A model generated the notes under the pieces. That model saw only the letters and a list, made by a program, of their open reading frames with translations. It was not told where the DNA came from and made no database searches. The translations under genes were made by a program, and so were the position numbers. A stretch of 64,000 bases of DNA, taken from assembly GCF_042680805.1 (NCBI RefSeq), contig NZ_JBHUEM010000011.1, positions 97,854 to 161,853 on the forward strand. The letters are read 5' to 3'. The DNA comes from Bacillus_CJ salitolerans (GTDB lineage: Bacteria > Bacillota > Bacilli > Bacillales > SA4). Shown here in pieces: positions 25,897 to 35,549 of this stretch; position 1 is the first letter of the stretch, and every line of letters starts with the position of its first letter.

Positions 25897-27273
25897 TTGA
25901 TAATAAATCTAAAGAAATTGTGTCTTCTTTTTACAGTACTGACGCTTGTTTTTTTTAGTCTCTCTACATCTACACTAGCTGCACCGATCGATGATGTTAG
26001 AAGCTATATTAAACAATATTATGTGGATCAAGTAGATTCAGAGATTCTCAATCTTCCTACGATTGACGAGATTTTAGGAAAGTTAGATCCATATTCCACT
26101 TACTTTACAAGTGAAGAATACGGGGAATTTCTTGATTCCTTAAATCAATCGTTTGTTGGGGTAGGAATTTCGTTAGAGGCAAGTGAGAATGGGATATTCA
26201 TTACAAGAGTGATTGAAGGAAGTCCAGCTGAAAAGGCAGGGCTTCATGCCGGAGATCTGATCATCGAGGTCAATGGGCAAGATGTCACCTCTGATTCAAT
26301 TGAGGCTCTTATGGCAAAATTGAAAGGTAAAGAAGGAGAACAGGTCGAACTTACCGTGTTAAGAGAAGGGGTAAAGATTACGAAGTCCATTACTCGTGCA
26401 AAAATCACCCTCCCAACTGTCACGTCTAAAATGCTAGCAGGAAACGTTGGCTATATGTCTGTAGCTAGCTTTAACGAAAGTACGATTCTAGAAATGAAAA
26501 AAGCGATGAAACGATTAAGTGGTGCAGTACATTGGATTGTCGACCTGCAGCATAATCCTGGGGGATATGTATATGTTGCACAGGAAATGGTCGGGATGTT
26601 TCCACAAACGACAAACTCGTTGATTGTAGAAACGCGACATGAATCCACAACGTATAAAGCGATCAAACAAGATGTAACCTTTAGTGACTCCGTTGATCTT
26701 CTCGTAAACCGTTATAGTGCGAGTGCTTCGGAAATTGTTGCGGGTGCAGTAAAGGATGCAAATGCTGCGACTCTATACGGGGAAACAACGTTCGGAAAAG
26801 GGTTGATGCAAAGCTTGCTTACTTTACCGAACAATGATGTTTTAAAGCTAACAACGGCTAGATTTTATACACCAAATCATCATACCATTCAAGAAGTCGG
26901 TATCACCCCGCACATTGAAACAAATCGACCATTAGGACTTGCTCATCGTCATTTCTTAGTTGAACAATTCGATGCATATAAAGAGCTTAACAGTTTAACG
27001 GATGTACCTGTATCAAAAGAATTTACGGTATCTTTATCTAAGCCATATAAGCCTACGTCCATGACAAAGGATATCATTCAATTGATACAGTTAGGTGGAG
27101 ACGTTGTTGACATCGAGCTTGATTATGTGAGTCCTACAAAAGTAAAAGTAATTCCTAAGCACGATATGATTTCAGGTGGAGACTATCTTTTAGTTATTCA
27201 TCCTGGCTGGGAAACGTTAAAGTCTAAATCTACTTCTACTACTGGTAGTTTTATTGACATTTCCGTAAAATAG
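25897..27273 (+). CDS. S41 carboxyl-terminal processing protease (CtpA-like)
   Basis: Exported Ser-Lys protease of the tail-specific family, 458 residues. After a signal peptide (about 1-29) and a short helical lid comes a PDZ domain (about 85-165; GVGISLEASENGIFI, GLHAGDLIIEVNGQ), then the S41 core with NRYSASASEIVAGA (nucleophile Ser) and TTFGKGLMQ (Lys general base). The C-terminal 120 residues are unknown. The start is a TTG at 25897, 6 bases after AGAAGGTG; the GTG at 25888 lies inside that site. It diverges from galE and could process exported SLH proteins. Confidence 0.9.
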   Translation: MIINLKKLCLLFTVLTLVFFSLSTSTLAAPIDDVRSYIKQYYVDQVDSEILNLPTIDEILGKLDPYSTYFTSEEYGEFLDSLNQSFVGVGISLEASENGIFITRVIEGSPAEKAGLHAGDLIIEVNGQDVTSDSIEALMAKLKGKEGEQVELTVLREGVKITKSITRAKITLPTVTSKMLAGNVGYMSVASFNESTILEMKKAMKRLSGAVHWIVDLQHNPGGYVYVAQEMVGMFPQTTNSLIVETRHESTTYKAIKQDVTFSDSVDLLVNRYSASASEIVAGAVKDANAATLYGETTFGKGLMQSLLTLPNNDVLKLTTARFYTPNHHTIQEVGITPHIETNRPLGLAHRHFLVEQFDAYKELNSLTDVPVSKEFTVSLSKPYKPTSMTKDIIQLIQLGGDVVDIELDYVSPTKVKVIPKHDMISGGDYLLVIHPGWETLKSKSTSTTGSFIDISVK

Positions 27274-27289
27274 TCTTTCATCAAAAACA

Positions 27290-27411
27290 AAAGGCGCAAG
27301 CGCCCCGTTTAGCCACGACAAGCAAATGTTCCTAAATGAGAAAAAGGGTGCTTATCCCTTTTTACTCATTTAGGGTTATTTGACCTCGAGTGGCTGGGTG
27401 CTGGAGCTGGA
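27290..27411 (+). repeat. Structured intergenic repeat element with long central hairpin
   Basis: About 120 bases: a GGCGC-AAGC-GCC hairpin at 27293-27304, the word GTTTAGCCACGACAAGCAAA, an 18-bp stem with one bulged base (27331-27348 with 27356-27374), and an end TTGACCTCGAGTGGC...GCTGGAGCTGGA. Elements with these two conserved ends and a variable middle are spread in many Bacillus genomes as I remember them. A degenerate partner is at 19907-20000. Confidence 0.72.
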
Positions 27412-27470
27412 TTTAGCAGTAACATTGTATAAACTAAACACCAGAAACTTATACGTTCTTAACTTATAAG

Positions 27471-27499
27471 AAACCCTCCACCATAATGGTGGAGGGTTT
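27471..27499. terminator. Bidirectional terminator between S41 and S8 genes
   Basis: Fourteen-bp stem (27471-27484 with 27486-27499); T-rich tail on both strands (TTTTTG plus, TTTCTT minus). Confidence 0.88.
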
Positions 27500-27509
27500 T
27501 TGTTTACTA

Positions 27510-30500
27510 TTATTTAAATGAATCTTCTAACACACGAGCTAAAAATACAGCTAGTTGAGCACGATTTGTTGACTCATTCGGTGCGTAAGATCCGTCACCT
27601 TTTCCAGTTGTTACGTTTTCTGCTGCTAGACTGTTAATGTATGCTGCCGCCCAGTGACTTGTAGGAACGTCAGAGAACTTTGCATCATATCCAGCTTGCA
27701 GGTCAAATGCAACAGATAAGATCTTTGCCATTTGAGCACGTGATAATGAATTATCTGGCATAAACTTACCATTGCTTCCGGAAATGATTCCTTCTGCTTT
27801 CGCAGCAGCAATCGCTTTATAAGCCGGGTGAGAAGCCGATACATCACTAAAGCCTGGATCAGGACGATTTTCTGTATCTAATCCTAATGCATTTACAATC
27901 CACTCAATCGCATCTGAACGTTTTACATGATCATTTGCACCGAATGAACCGTTGTCATATCCATCTACTACACCTAAGCGACTTAGGAATGAAATTTCTT
28001 CTGAAGCCCAGTGGCTAGCTGAAACATCCTTGTAGTTATCAGCAGCATCCATACCGCGGTAAATGTTTACTTCTCTAACAGTTTTATTACCAGCAATATC
28101 TTCTACTTCTACTAAGAATGTATTCTTACCTGACTCTAGCGTAACTTCCTTCGTTACACTATGTTGAAGTGTTTTCATTTCAAGTGGTTGGTCAAGCAAC
28201 TGCTTGAACTCTTCATTACCATCAATATAGAAATACAGCTCACCGAAGTTGTCTTCAACTGCTACAGTATAAGAAGCAGTCTCAGTGTTTGCATCCACAA
28301 ACAATGGAGCATCAACTGTTACTTTTGGTGCTGTTGCATCTACAAAAATACTACGAGTGTAAGTAATTTCATTACCTTCACTATCCACTCCACTAATTAC
28401 AATGTCATGCATTCCATCCACTTCATATTGAACCGTTGTGTTAAATGTGTAGTGGTTGTTTGCTTGATCCCATGCAAGTTTCACAGACTTTCCGTTTACT
28501 GTAATAGCATCAACATCAGAAGCATCTGTTACATACCCGCTCACTGGTACTGTTCTAGTGTTTACAGGCTCTAATGCTGCTGGAGTTTCTGCTACCACAA
28601 ACGGAATTTGTGCATCTCCTGAAACCACAACTACTCTTGCGTTTCCAGCATAATCGTACGAAATAACCTTGATTGCTGCATCCTCAGATACATCCTTTAA
28701 ATAGTATCTCGTTGTATCTTTAGAAAGTGGAGCGTCTAAAACAGACTTACCATTCACTTGAATGTCAAGGTGTGACACACCTGAACCACTATCGACAGTA
28801 AATAAGTCAAGCACCCCTGTTTCTTCTTTAAGAGTAGCTCTTAAACCAGGTGATTTTGTATCAACATAAACTGGATATTCACTTACTTGCCACTCTGCAC
28901 CTGGATAGTCTAGCAATGTTTTAATTTGAAGGTAATATAAACCATCCTTCGTTACACTATTTTTTATTTTCCCATCCCAAGCTGCACGATCGAACAGAGT
29001 CGTTGTTTCGCTTGCAAAATAGTTTTTGCTAATATCTGTTTCAGTATTTAATTTGCGTAACACCTTTTTATTCTCGTCTAAGATAGAGAACTCAACATTT
29101 TTTGCATTTCGTAGGAATGATAATAATGGTATTGCTGCATCTAGTTGGCCATCCCCATTTGGAGAAATAGCAAGACTTCCATTATATAATCCCTCCACTG
29201 GGTTATATCCTAAGTATTCGTATACTGGTGTAATTTCACCATTTACTTCTTCATACTGGATATTAGATGATACTAAACCAGACTCACCGTAATAGGAGTT
29301 TTCATCAGATAAGAAACCATCTAAAACTGGCGCATCGTCCCAATCACCGTGGAATCCAACGTAAGGAACTGTTAATGCAGGCAATGTATCGTTAATATCA
29401 ACTAACTTTACAAAACCTTCCACAAAATAACCATTTTCAAATACTTCATCTAAAGGTAAGTTGTTACCCCAATCGATTACATCTGTTAAATCAACTGTCA
29501 CTTCAAACGTTTTGGATCCATTTGCAGGAATCGTTAATGTTTCAGAAGAGAAGCTGATTGGGAAATCACCAACCCAAGGTGCATCCTCACCAATTGTTCC
29601 ATTTTTAAAGATACCTTGTGCTTCTAATTGATTTACACCACTGAAAACGAGGTCTGTTTGAACATTTCCTTCCACACGATAAGTTACTTCTTCGCTTCCA
29701 AAGTTATGTGCTTTTAATGAGAATGTGATGACATCGTCAACCTCTTTAAGTGCAACCTTAGCCTCATTTGAGTTAGCTTCTGTTACAACAACTGGCGTGC
29801 TCATTGCACCGTATAAATTCATCAATCCAGCACCTTGACGACGAGGTGAATATGGATTTCCTACTCCATAGTTTGCGTTATATGTTCCCATATCCGCAAC
29901 TGTTGTTGAAGTATTCATTAAAATATTTTTCGCCATTACAACACGATCTTTACCAGAAAGTCCAAGCTCCTCATCTACACGGTGAAGAACTAGTGCTGCA
30001 CCACCAGAAACGTGTGGAGCCGCCATTGACGTTCCGCTCATTAATCCATATTTATTATCATTCAATGTAGATAGAATGTTATTACCTGGTGCAGTAAGCT
30101 CTGGTTTGAAATCTAGGTTTGGCGTTAATCCCCATGAGCTAGACTCAGCAAGTGCACCAGCATCTGGGTTTACTGCTGTTACCTTTTCCCCGTTAAACGT
30201 AATGCTTACTTTTTCTCCAGCATCTAGTTGAGCCTTGATTCCATCACCATCTTCTTTAAGAACAAAAAGCTGTGGAATAGTAATCGCTGGATCAGACGCC
30301 ATGCTTACATAGCCAGCTACATTATTAAAAACAATAACACCTACTGCACCATTAGCTTGTGCGTTTAATGTTTTACTTACAAACGTGGACTCTCCGCGTT
30401 GTATTAAAGCAATTTTTCCTTTTACATCCACACCTGCAAAGTCATCAGCATCAGGTGAAGCAGCTGAATTTCCTGGAAGGCGGCCTAATCCTGCATACAC

Positions 30501-31763
30501 AACCTCATATGTTTTTGTAGATAGATCATTTGGATGAATACTTGATGAGGAAATAAACGGAACAGAAACCGTTTCATCACCATTTTCGTAAATAAATCCA
30601 TCTAGATCTATATAATCATTTTGCATATTTGCAACAGAAGTAGAATCATAAGATACGCTTGGCGATCCTACCATACCTATGTCAGGGTTTGAGCTAAATG
30701 GATTCACATCAAAGCCAGAACCAAATTGGCTTGAGTTACCCGCAGAAATCGATACATATACCCCATTGTCAACTGCGCGAGCGACTGCTTGCTGATCAGG
30801 GCTTTCTCCATCAACGAAAGCTGCTGGTGAACCTAAACTCATGTTAATAACATCTGCACCTAAAGCAATTGCATCATCAATTGCTTTAATATAAATATCG
30901 CTGTAAGTTGAAGGCATCATCGGATCATTACCAAACACCTTCATCGCTAGAATTTGAGCTTCTGGAGCAACTCCCATAATTCCGCCGTTTTCTTCATCAC
31001 CATTTGCTGCAACTGTACCGGATACGTGCATACCATGCATCGATGCATCCGGTCCTAAGTCTAAAACAATGTTATTTTTATCCATATAGTTATAACCAAA
31101 TGGAACCTTCTCAGTGAAATACTTTCCTTTAAGTCCCTTTTGAGAAATTACAGTATCTACTACTTCTTTTGTTAAAGATGGCTGTGTTCCTTCACTAAGA
31201 ACCATGTCCTGGTGGTTTGGGTCAATACCTGTATCCAGAACAGCTACTACCATACCTTCGCCCTTAAAGTCAAAATCAGCCCAAGTTTCTTGTGCCTTTA
31301 CCATGTTCTTACTATAAATCATATCAGGCTTTACAGAGCTAAGGTTTACCTCTGGACGCGTGTACTCAGTCGCTAAATATACTTTTTTTACATTAGCTAA
31401 TCTTTCAATTTTTGCGATATTTCCATATTCAACTTCACCACTGAAGCCATTGAATACAGTCGTAAAGCTTTGTTCATATGTAATATCAATATTGTGTTTT
31501 GCAATATCCTTTTTAACAAAGGCTTGTTCATTAAGTGCTTTGCCGATTAAATCAGCTTGCTTCGAAGCAGATAAATCAGTAAAGCGCATTTGCTCTTTTT
31601 GCGCATAAATGATTCCTGGATCACTATCCAGTTCAACAATTACACGTACCTTATCTGACGAGCTATAATTGCTTACATTATCAGACGAGGTAGCTGCCGC
31701 AACGGCAGAAAAATTTGAAAATACCATGATGAATGCTAATAATAATGCAAATCCTCTTTTCAC
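27510..31763 (-). CDS. SLH-anchored subtilase, cell-envelope proteinase type (S8, PA domain)
   Basis: Very large exported serine protease of 1417 residues. Order: signal peptide (1-24), I9 propeptide (about 40-140), subtilase core with catalytic Asp in VVAVLDTGIDPNHQD (about 172), His in MHGMHVSGT (about 247) and Ser in GTSMAAPHVSGG (about 583), a PA insert between His and Ser (about 400-545), Fn3/Ig-like modules (about 660-1220), and three SLH repeats at the C-terminus (about 1225-1415). The plan resembles Vpr/C5a-peptidase proteases, with SLH instead of a sortase anchor. Start is a GTG at 31763 after AAGGGGG. Likely degrades proteins at the wall surface. Confidence 0.94.
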   Translation of the reverse strand: MKRGFALLLAFIMVFSNFSAVAAATSSDNVSNYSSSDKVRVIVELDSDPGIIYAQKEQMRFTDLSASKQADLIGKALNEQAFVKKDIAKHNIDITYEQSFTTVFNGFSGEVEYGNIAKIERLANVKKVYLATEYTRPEVNLSSVKPDMIYSKNMVKAQETWADFDFKGEGMVVAVLDTGIDPNHQDMVLSEGTQPSLTKEVVDTVISQKGLKGKYFTEKVPFGYNYMDKNNIVLDLGPDASMHGMHVSGTVAANGDEENGGIMGVAPEAQILAMKVFGNDPMMPSTYSDIYIKAIDDAIALGADVINMSLGSPAAFVDGESPDQQAVARAVDNGVYVSISAGNSSQFGSGFDVNPFSSNPDIGMVGSPSVSYDSTSVANMQNDYIDLDGFIYENGDETVSVPFISSSSIHPNDLSTKTYEVVYAGLGRLPGNSAASPDADDFAGVDVKGKIALIQRGESTFVSKTLNAQANGAVGVIVFNNVAGYVSMASDPAITIPQLFVLKEDGDGIKAQLDAGEKVSITFNGEKVTAVNPDAGALAESSSWGLTPNLDFKPELTAPGNNILSTLNDNKYGLMSGTSMAAPHVSGGAALVLHRVDEELGLSGKDRVVMAKNILMNTSTTVADMGTYNANYGVGNPYSPRRQGAGLMNLYGAMSTPVVVTEANSNEAKVALKEVDDVITFSLKAHNFGSEEVTYRVEGNVQTDLVFSGVNQLEAQGIFKNGTIGEDAPWVGDFPISFSSETLTIPANGSKTFEVTVDLTDVIDWGNNLPLDEVFENGYFVEGFVKLVDINDTLPALTVPYVGFHGDWDDAPVLDGFLSDENSYYGESGLVSSNIQYEEVNGEITPVYEYLGYNPVEGLYNGSLAISPNGDGQLDAAIPLLSFLRNAKNVEFSILDENKKVLRKLNTETDISKNYFASETTTLFDRAAWDGKIKNSVTKDGLYYLQIKTLLDYPGAEWQVSEYPVYVDTKSPGLRATLKEETGVLDLFTVDSGSGVSHLDIQVNGKSVLDAPLSKDTTRYYLKDVSEDAAIKVISYDYAGNARVVVVSGDAQIPFVVAETPAALEPVNTRTVPVSGYVTDASDVDAITVNGKSVKLAWDQANNHYTFNTTVQYEVDGMHDIVISGVDSEGNEITYTRSIFVDATAPKVTVDAPLFVDANTETASYTVAVEDNFGELYFYIDGNEEFKQLLDQPLEMKTLQHSVTKEVTLESGKNTFLVEVEDIAGNKTVREVNIYRGMDAADNYKDVSASHWASEEISFLSRLGVVDGYDNGSFGANDHVKRSDAIEWIVNALGLDTENRPDPGFSDVSASHPAYKAIAAAKAEGIISGSNGKFMPDNSLSRAQMAKILSVAFDLQAGYDAKFSDVPTSHWAAAYINSLAAENVTTGKGDGSYAPNESTNRAQLAVFLARVLEDSFK

Positions 31764-31954
31764 GAATTTGTTTCCCCCTTAAGTATTCTGAGAAATTTCT
31801 ACTAATCTATCTAAATTATCTATAGATTGAGAATTTTTCCCTATCTATTAGTCTATTAATAAAATTACAAATAGTCAAACTATTTTATCCCAGAATATTG
31901 ACAATATCCTTATTCTTATATAATGTTTTTCGGAAATGGCACTTTTTGTCGAAA

Positions 31955-31981
31955 TAAAAAACACCCTTTAAATAAGGGTGC
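31955..31981 (-). terminator. Intrinsic terminator after second subtilase
   Basis: Stem CACCCTT/AAGGGTG (31974-31980 with 31962-31968), followed on the minus strand by TTTTTT. Confidence 0.85.
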
Positions 31982-31994
31982 GAAAACTTGATCT

Positions 31995-34283
31995 CTATTG
32001 ATTAAAATATCGATGTGTCCTCATTAACATCGCAGTAAACTGGGCGCGTGTTATATAATCTGTTGGCCTATAGTTTTCTTGTTTCGTGATTATTCCAATA
32101 TCGACTAAATGCTGAATGCTATTATACGCTTGGTGTTCCTTCACAATATCTGAAAACTCAAATGGTGTTTTGTTAAAAGGAGTTTCTGCAAGATCTAATG
32201 CTCTTGCTAAAATTAGTGCCATTTGAGCTCTTGTAAGCTTTTCATCTGGTCTAAAGCTTCGATCAGCATATCCGTTGATAACCCCCTTTTCATAGGCGGA
32301 AAAGATAGCTAATGATCCGGGCAGATCAAATGAAATGTCTGTAAATGGACCTTTAAAGCTAGAAGGAGTATTCCAATCGAATAAACGGGATAGCATCATC
32401 ACACTATGCCTTCTTGAAATATTTCCTTCTGGAGAAAATGTACCATCACCAAATCCATTTACATAATAACGGTCATATGCCTCTGAAATATCTGCAAAAG
32501 CCCAGTGATCAGTATTTATGTCTGTAAAAGAAAAGGGAACACGTTTTGTTGCTTCTGCTTTTACTAGTAATGATTCATTACTAATAATGGAATGTGAACG
32601 ATCAAAAACAATTGCACTAAGCCTAATCGAGTCTTTTGTAATAGGGAAATCTTTAAAATTAAACTCAACCCAGTTATTTTCAATTGAACCTTGATACAAT
32701 AAAGTTGTATCCGCATAGATTAGAAGTGAATGTCCAATCCATTTGTTTGACACCCCAAGTACATGAGTCTCTTTAGTAGAAATCATCTGTCCTTCCTTTA
32801 GTGTATACCAGTCTAATCCGGAAGTACTGCTTGCTTGAATTGCTGAATTTATCTGCAAAACGCCTGATCCAGATTGAATATCGTAACCTTTAGTCTTAAT
32901 ATCCATACTCGTAGAAATAAGTCGGTCTCTAATCTCTGGTAGACTAATAGTTGGATATGTTACTTTTAATAGCGCTACTGCTCCTGTTACGTAAGGAGTT
33001 GCCATCGACGTTCCTCTTAAAGATCTGTACTCATTATTTAAGTACGCGCTATTCATGTAATCACCGGGAGCACTAAGATCGACTTCCCAGCCGTAATTGG
33101 ATATTGAGATAATTCCCTTACGGTTGTCACTAGCTGCAACTGTTATCACCCCTGGATAGGAGGCAGGATAAATATTCTCAGTGGACATATTCCAATTACC
33201 TGCCGCAGCAACAATGGGGATGTTTTGTTTAAGTCCACTTATGACCGCTTCACGAAGCATCTTTGTCTCGCCTCTGCCAGCAAGGCTCATATTAATGACG
33301 TCAACCTTCATAGACACTGCATCTAAAACGGCTTTGCTTACCTCAAAATCCCCACCGTTTCCATACCTATCTAGTACTTTTAACGGAAGTATATCTATCC
33401 CAGCTTTACCTAGGACACCAGAATACCCAACACCATTGTTTGAACAAGCTGCTAAAATTCCTGTAACATGTGTTCCATGACCGAATCGATCTTCACCGTA
33501 AGGTAACTTTTCCTTATAATCTACACTTAAGCTGTAAAGAATATTATCACAAAAGTCCTCATGGACTGTAATACCAGAATCAATCACTGCCACAACAAAA
33601 TGATTTACACCAACAATGTGAAATAATGGCTTCACTTGCCATGATTCAGTTCCGGTAATAACAATCTCTAGCTTGGAATAAGCTATTGTTTTATCTAGTA
33701 AAACGTCAAGCTTTTGTAAATTCCCTGTATTACCAGCCAAACGTTTACCATCACCGTATACTTCAATTCCCCATTCTTGCTCTACATGATCGGCGCTTAC
33801 TGAAATTCTAGATAGCTTTTCTTTATTTACTTGAATGGTCGCACGTTGAAAAGCATTGAGTGTTTCGTTATACGTAGTTGCTACCTTTGTATCAAATTGT
33901 ATCGTTTTTCCTTTTAATTTGTTTGTTAACGAAGGTTGCTTCTGCCATACCTTCTCCACATCAATATGAGATATTCCCCATTGTTCTGATAATTTCGGGT
34001 CATTAAAGGTAGCGTCTAAAGCTGCCCTCTTTTGAAAATTTGGTTCTATTGTAATATTAAAACGGTTCTTAATGTAGGATTGTTCCGCGTCACTTAACAA
34101 AGCTTTCGCCATTAACTCATGCTCATTAAGATAGCCCTCACCAATAAAGGATTGAACCTCTTTCATTTGTGCTTTATTTTGGAAATATAAAATCCATTCT
34201 TTTTCTTCATTATTTGCTTCAACAATTTGGAAGGTTAAACTAAAGAATAATAGAATAAATAGTAGGAGGCGGAGTTGTTTCAT
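31995..34283 (-). CDS. SLH-anchored subtilase (S8), smaller type
   Basis: Exported serine protease of 762 residues. After a signal peptide (1-23) and a propeptide-like region, the catalytic Asp is in VVAVIDSGITVHEDF (about 233), His in FGHGTHVTG (about 268) and Ser in GTSMATPYVTG (about 426). About 100 residues between the propeptide and Asp form an extra module of unknown fold. A beta-rich segment (about 490-580) and three SLH repeats (about 585-760) follow, the last being divergent. It is on the same strand as the larger subtilase, but each has its own terminator. Confidence 0.92.
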   Translation of the reverse strand: MKQLRLLLFILLFFSLTFQIVEANNEEKEWILYFQNKAQMKEVQSFIGEGYLNEHELMAKALLSDAEQSYIKNRFNITIEPNFQKRAALDATFNDPKLSEQWGISHIDVEKVWQKQPSLTNKLKGKTIQFDTKVATTYNETLNAFQRATIQVNKEKLSRISVSADHVEQEWGIEVYGDGKRLAGNTGNLQKLDVLLDKTIAYSKLEIVITGTESWQVKPLFHIVGVNHFVVAVIDSGITVHEDFCDNILYSLSVDYKEKLPYGEDRFGHGTHVTGILAACSNNGVGYSGVLGKAGIDILPLKVLDRYGNGGDFEVSKAVLDAVSMKVDVINMSLAGRGETKMLREAVISGLKQNIPIVAAAGNWNMSTENIYPASYPGVITVAASDNRKGIISISNYGWEVDLSAPGDYMNSAYLNNEYRSLRGTSMATPYVTGAVALLKVTYPTISLPEIRDRLISTSMDIKTKGYDIQSGSGVLQINSAIQASSTSGLDWYTLKEGQMISTKETHVLGVSNKWIGHSLLIYADTTLLYQGSIENNWVEFNFKDFPITKDSIRLSAIVFDRSHSIISNESLLVKAEATKRVPFSFTDINTDHWAFADISEAYDRYYVNGFGDGTFSPEGNISRRHSVMMLSRLFDWNTPSSFKGPFTDISFDLPGSLAIFSAYEKGVINGYADRSFRPDEKLTRAQMALILARALDLAETPFNKTPFEFSDIVKEHQAYNSIQHLVDIGIITKQENYRPTDYITRAQFTAMLMRTHRYFNQ

Positions 34284-34442
34284 GAAGTTATTCCTCTCTT
34301 AATCTTTTAATCTATTATAGCAAAAAGAAGTAGAATTAATATTAAGAAAATGACTACAATCCGCATCCAAAAGTTGCTAGTGCAATGTCCATTTACTTCA
34401 AGTATTATCAATAATGATGACTATATAGAGGGGGCAATAAAG

Positions 34443-35507
34443 ATGAATTTTAAAAAATGGATAACAGCGATGACGACAGCTGCTCTACTTACGGTACCAT
34501 TTTCGGCTCAGGCTGAACAGGTAAGAAGCTACGAATCGTATATTCCCGTTGATATAGATGAAAATTGGGCATACGATCAATTAGATAATTTTCTTAATGC
34601 TGATGTTATTACAGGGTATCCTGTAGAGGATGGTTATGTGGAATTAAGACCTGATGCTACCATAACTCGTGCACAATTTATTAAAATCCTTGTGAATGCA
34701 CTTCAGTTAACGAGTAACCAATCTGGCAAGAGTTTTACAGATGTAAAAGCTGATGACTGGTATGCAGAATATGTTCAAATTGGTAGTAGTTTAGGAATAA
34801 TATCAGGAAGTAACGGTAAGTTCATGCCAGATCAAAAAATAACTCGTGAACAGCTTACAGCTTTTATTATTCGCGCATTTGAAAATACGATTGAATTTAA
34901 CGGCACGCCAAAAGCTTTTACCGATGTTCCAAATGGATATTGGGCAAAAGACACGATTGATAAAGCATCTTCACTTGGAATCGTGAATGGGTATGACACT
35001 CTATTTAAACCACGTAATCATGCAACTCGTGCACAAGCCATGGTAATGATACAACGAGCTCTTGATTTAGAAACGAACCATCTTCCTAGTGAGCAAGCGC
35101 TACATGATGTAGTAAAAAGCTTTGTTCAAGAAGAAAATCGCTTATTTGAAGCTAGTGACTTTACAGGATTACAAGCTCATTACAGCTTAAACACACTTGG
35201 CTACTATCGTGCTCTTGCAAGCTACGGGCTTGAAGAATACGAGGTAATGATAGAAGAGGGTGTAGGATTTACAATTTCGATTGAAGACACGTTTGGTGTA
35301 TCCGTCTTATCCGCAACCGATCGATATGCAACAGTTGAGGTAACAGACCTTATTTACTATTTCACCATTTCTGAGGGTGACATGACATACGAAAATACGA
35401 TGACACTTGATGGTGTCTATCATCTCCAAAAACAAGCAAATGGAAACTGGAAAATTTATAACTATGCACCAGCATTTGATAACGCAGAAGTTATTGATGT
35501 TCAATAA
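34443..35507 (+). CDS. SLH protein with C-terminal NTF2-like domain
   Basis: Exported protein of 354 residues. Signal peptide to about residue 25 (ends FSAQAE), three SLH repeats (about 35-215; KSFTDVKADDWYAEYVQIG is clear), then a cone-like NTF2/SnoaL-type module (about 225-345) of unknown ligand, such as is fused to other Bacillus wall proteins. The ATG at 34443 lies 8 bases after GAGGGGG; the reading frame is open further upstream to 34350 but without a better site. Diverges from the subtilase to its left. Confidence 0.83.
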   Translation: MNFKKWITAMTTAALLTVPFSAQAEQVRSYESYIPVDIDENWAYDQLDNFLNADVITGYPVEDGYVELRPDATITRAQFIKILVNALQLTSNQSGKSFTDVKADDWYAEYVQIGSSLGIISGSNGKFMPDQKITREQLTAFIIRAFENTIEFNGTPKAFTDVPNGYWAKDTIDKASSLGIVNGYDTLFKPRNHATRAQAMVMIQRALDLETNHLPSEQALHDVVKSFVQEENRLFEASDFTGLQAHYSLNTLGYYRALASYGLEEYEVMIEEGVGFTISIEDTFGVSVLSATDRYATVEVTDLIYYFTISEGDMTYENTMTLDGVYHLQKQANGNWKIYNYAPAFDNAEVIDVQ

Positions 35508-35513
35508 TTTGAA

Positions 35514-35543
35514 AGATCCAGCAAAAAAATGCTGGATCTTTTT
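35514..35543 (+). terminator. Intrinsic terminator after SLH-NTF2 gene
   Basis: Ten-bp stem AGATCCAGCA/TGCTGGATCT (35514-35523 with 35530-35539) followed by TTTT; it may also stop the converging yfhO transcript. Confidence 0.88.
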
Positions 35544-35549
35544 CTATAT

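Noticed and set aside
28161..28574. Plus-strand frame of 137 codons
   Set aside because: Lies inside the large subtilase on the opposite strand; Cys/Ile-rich nonsense translation.
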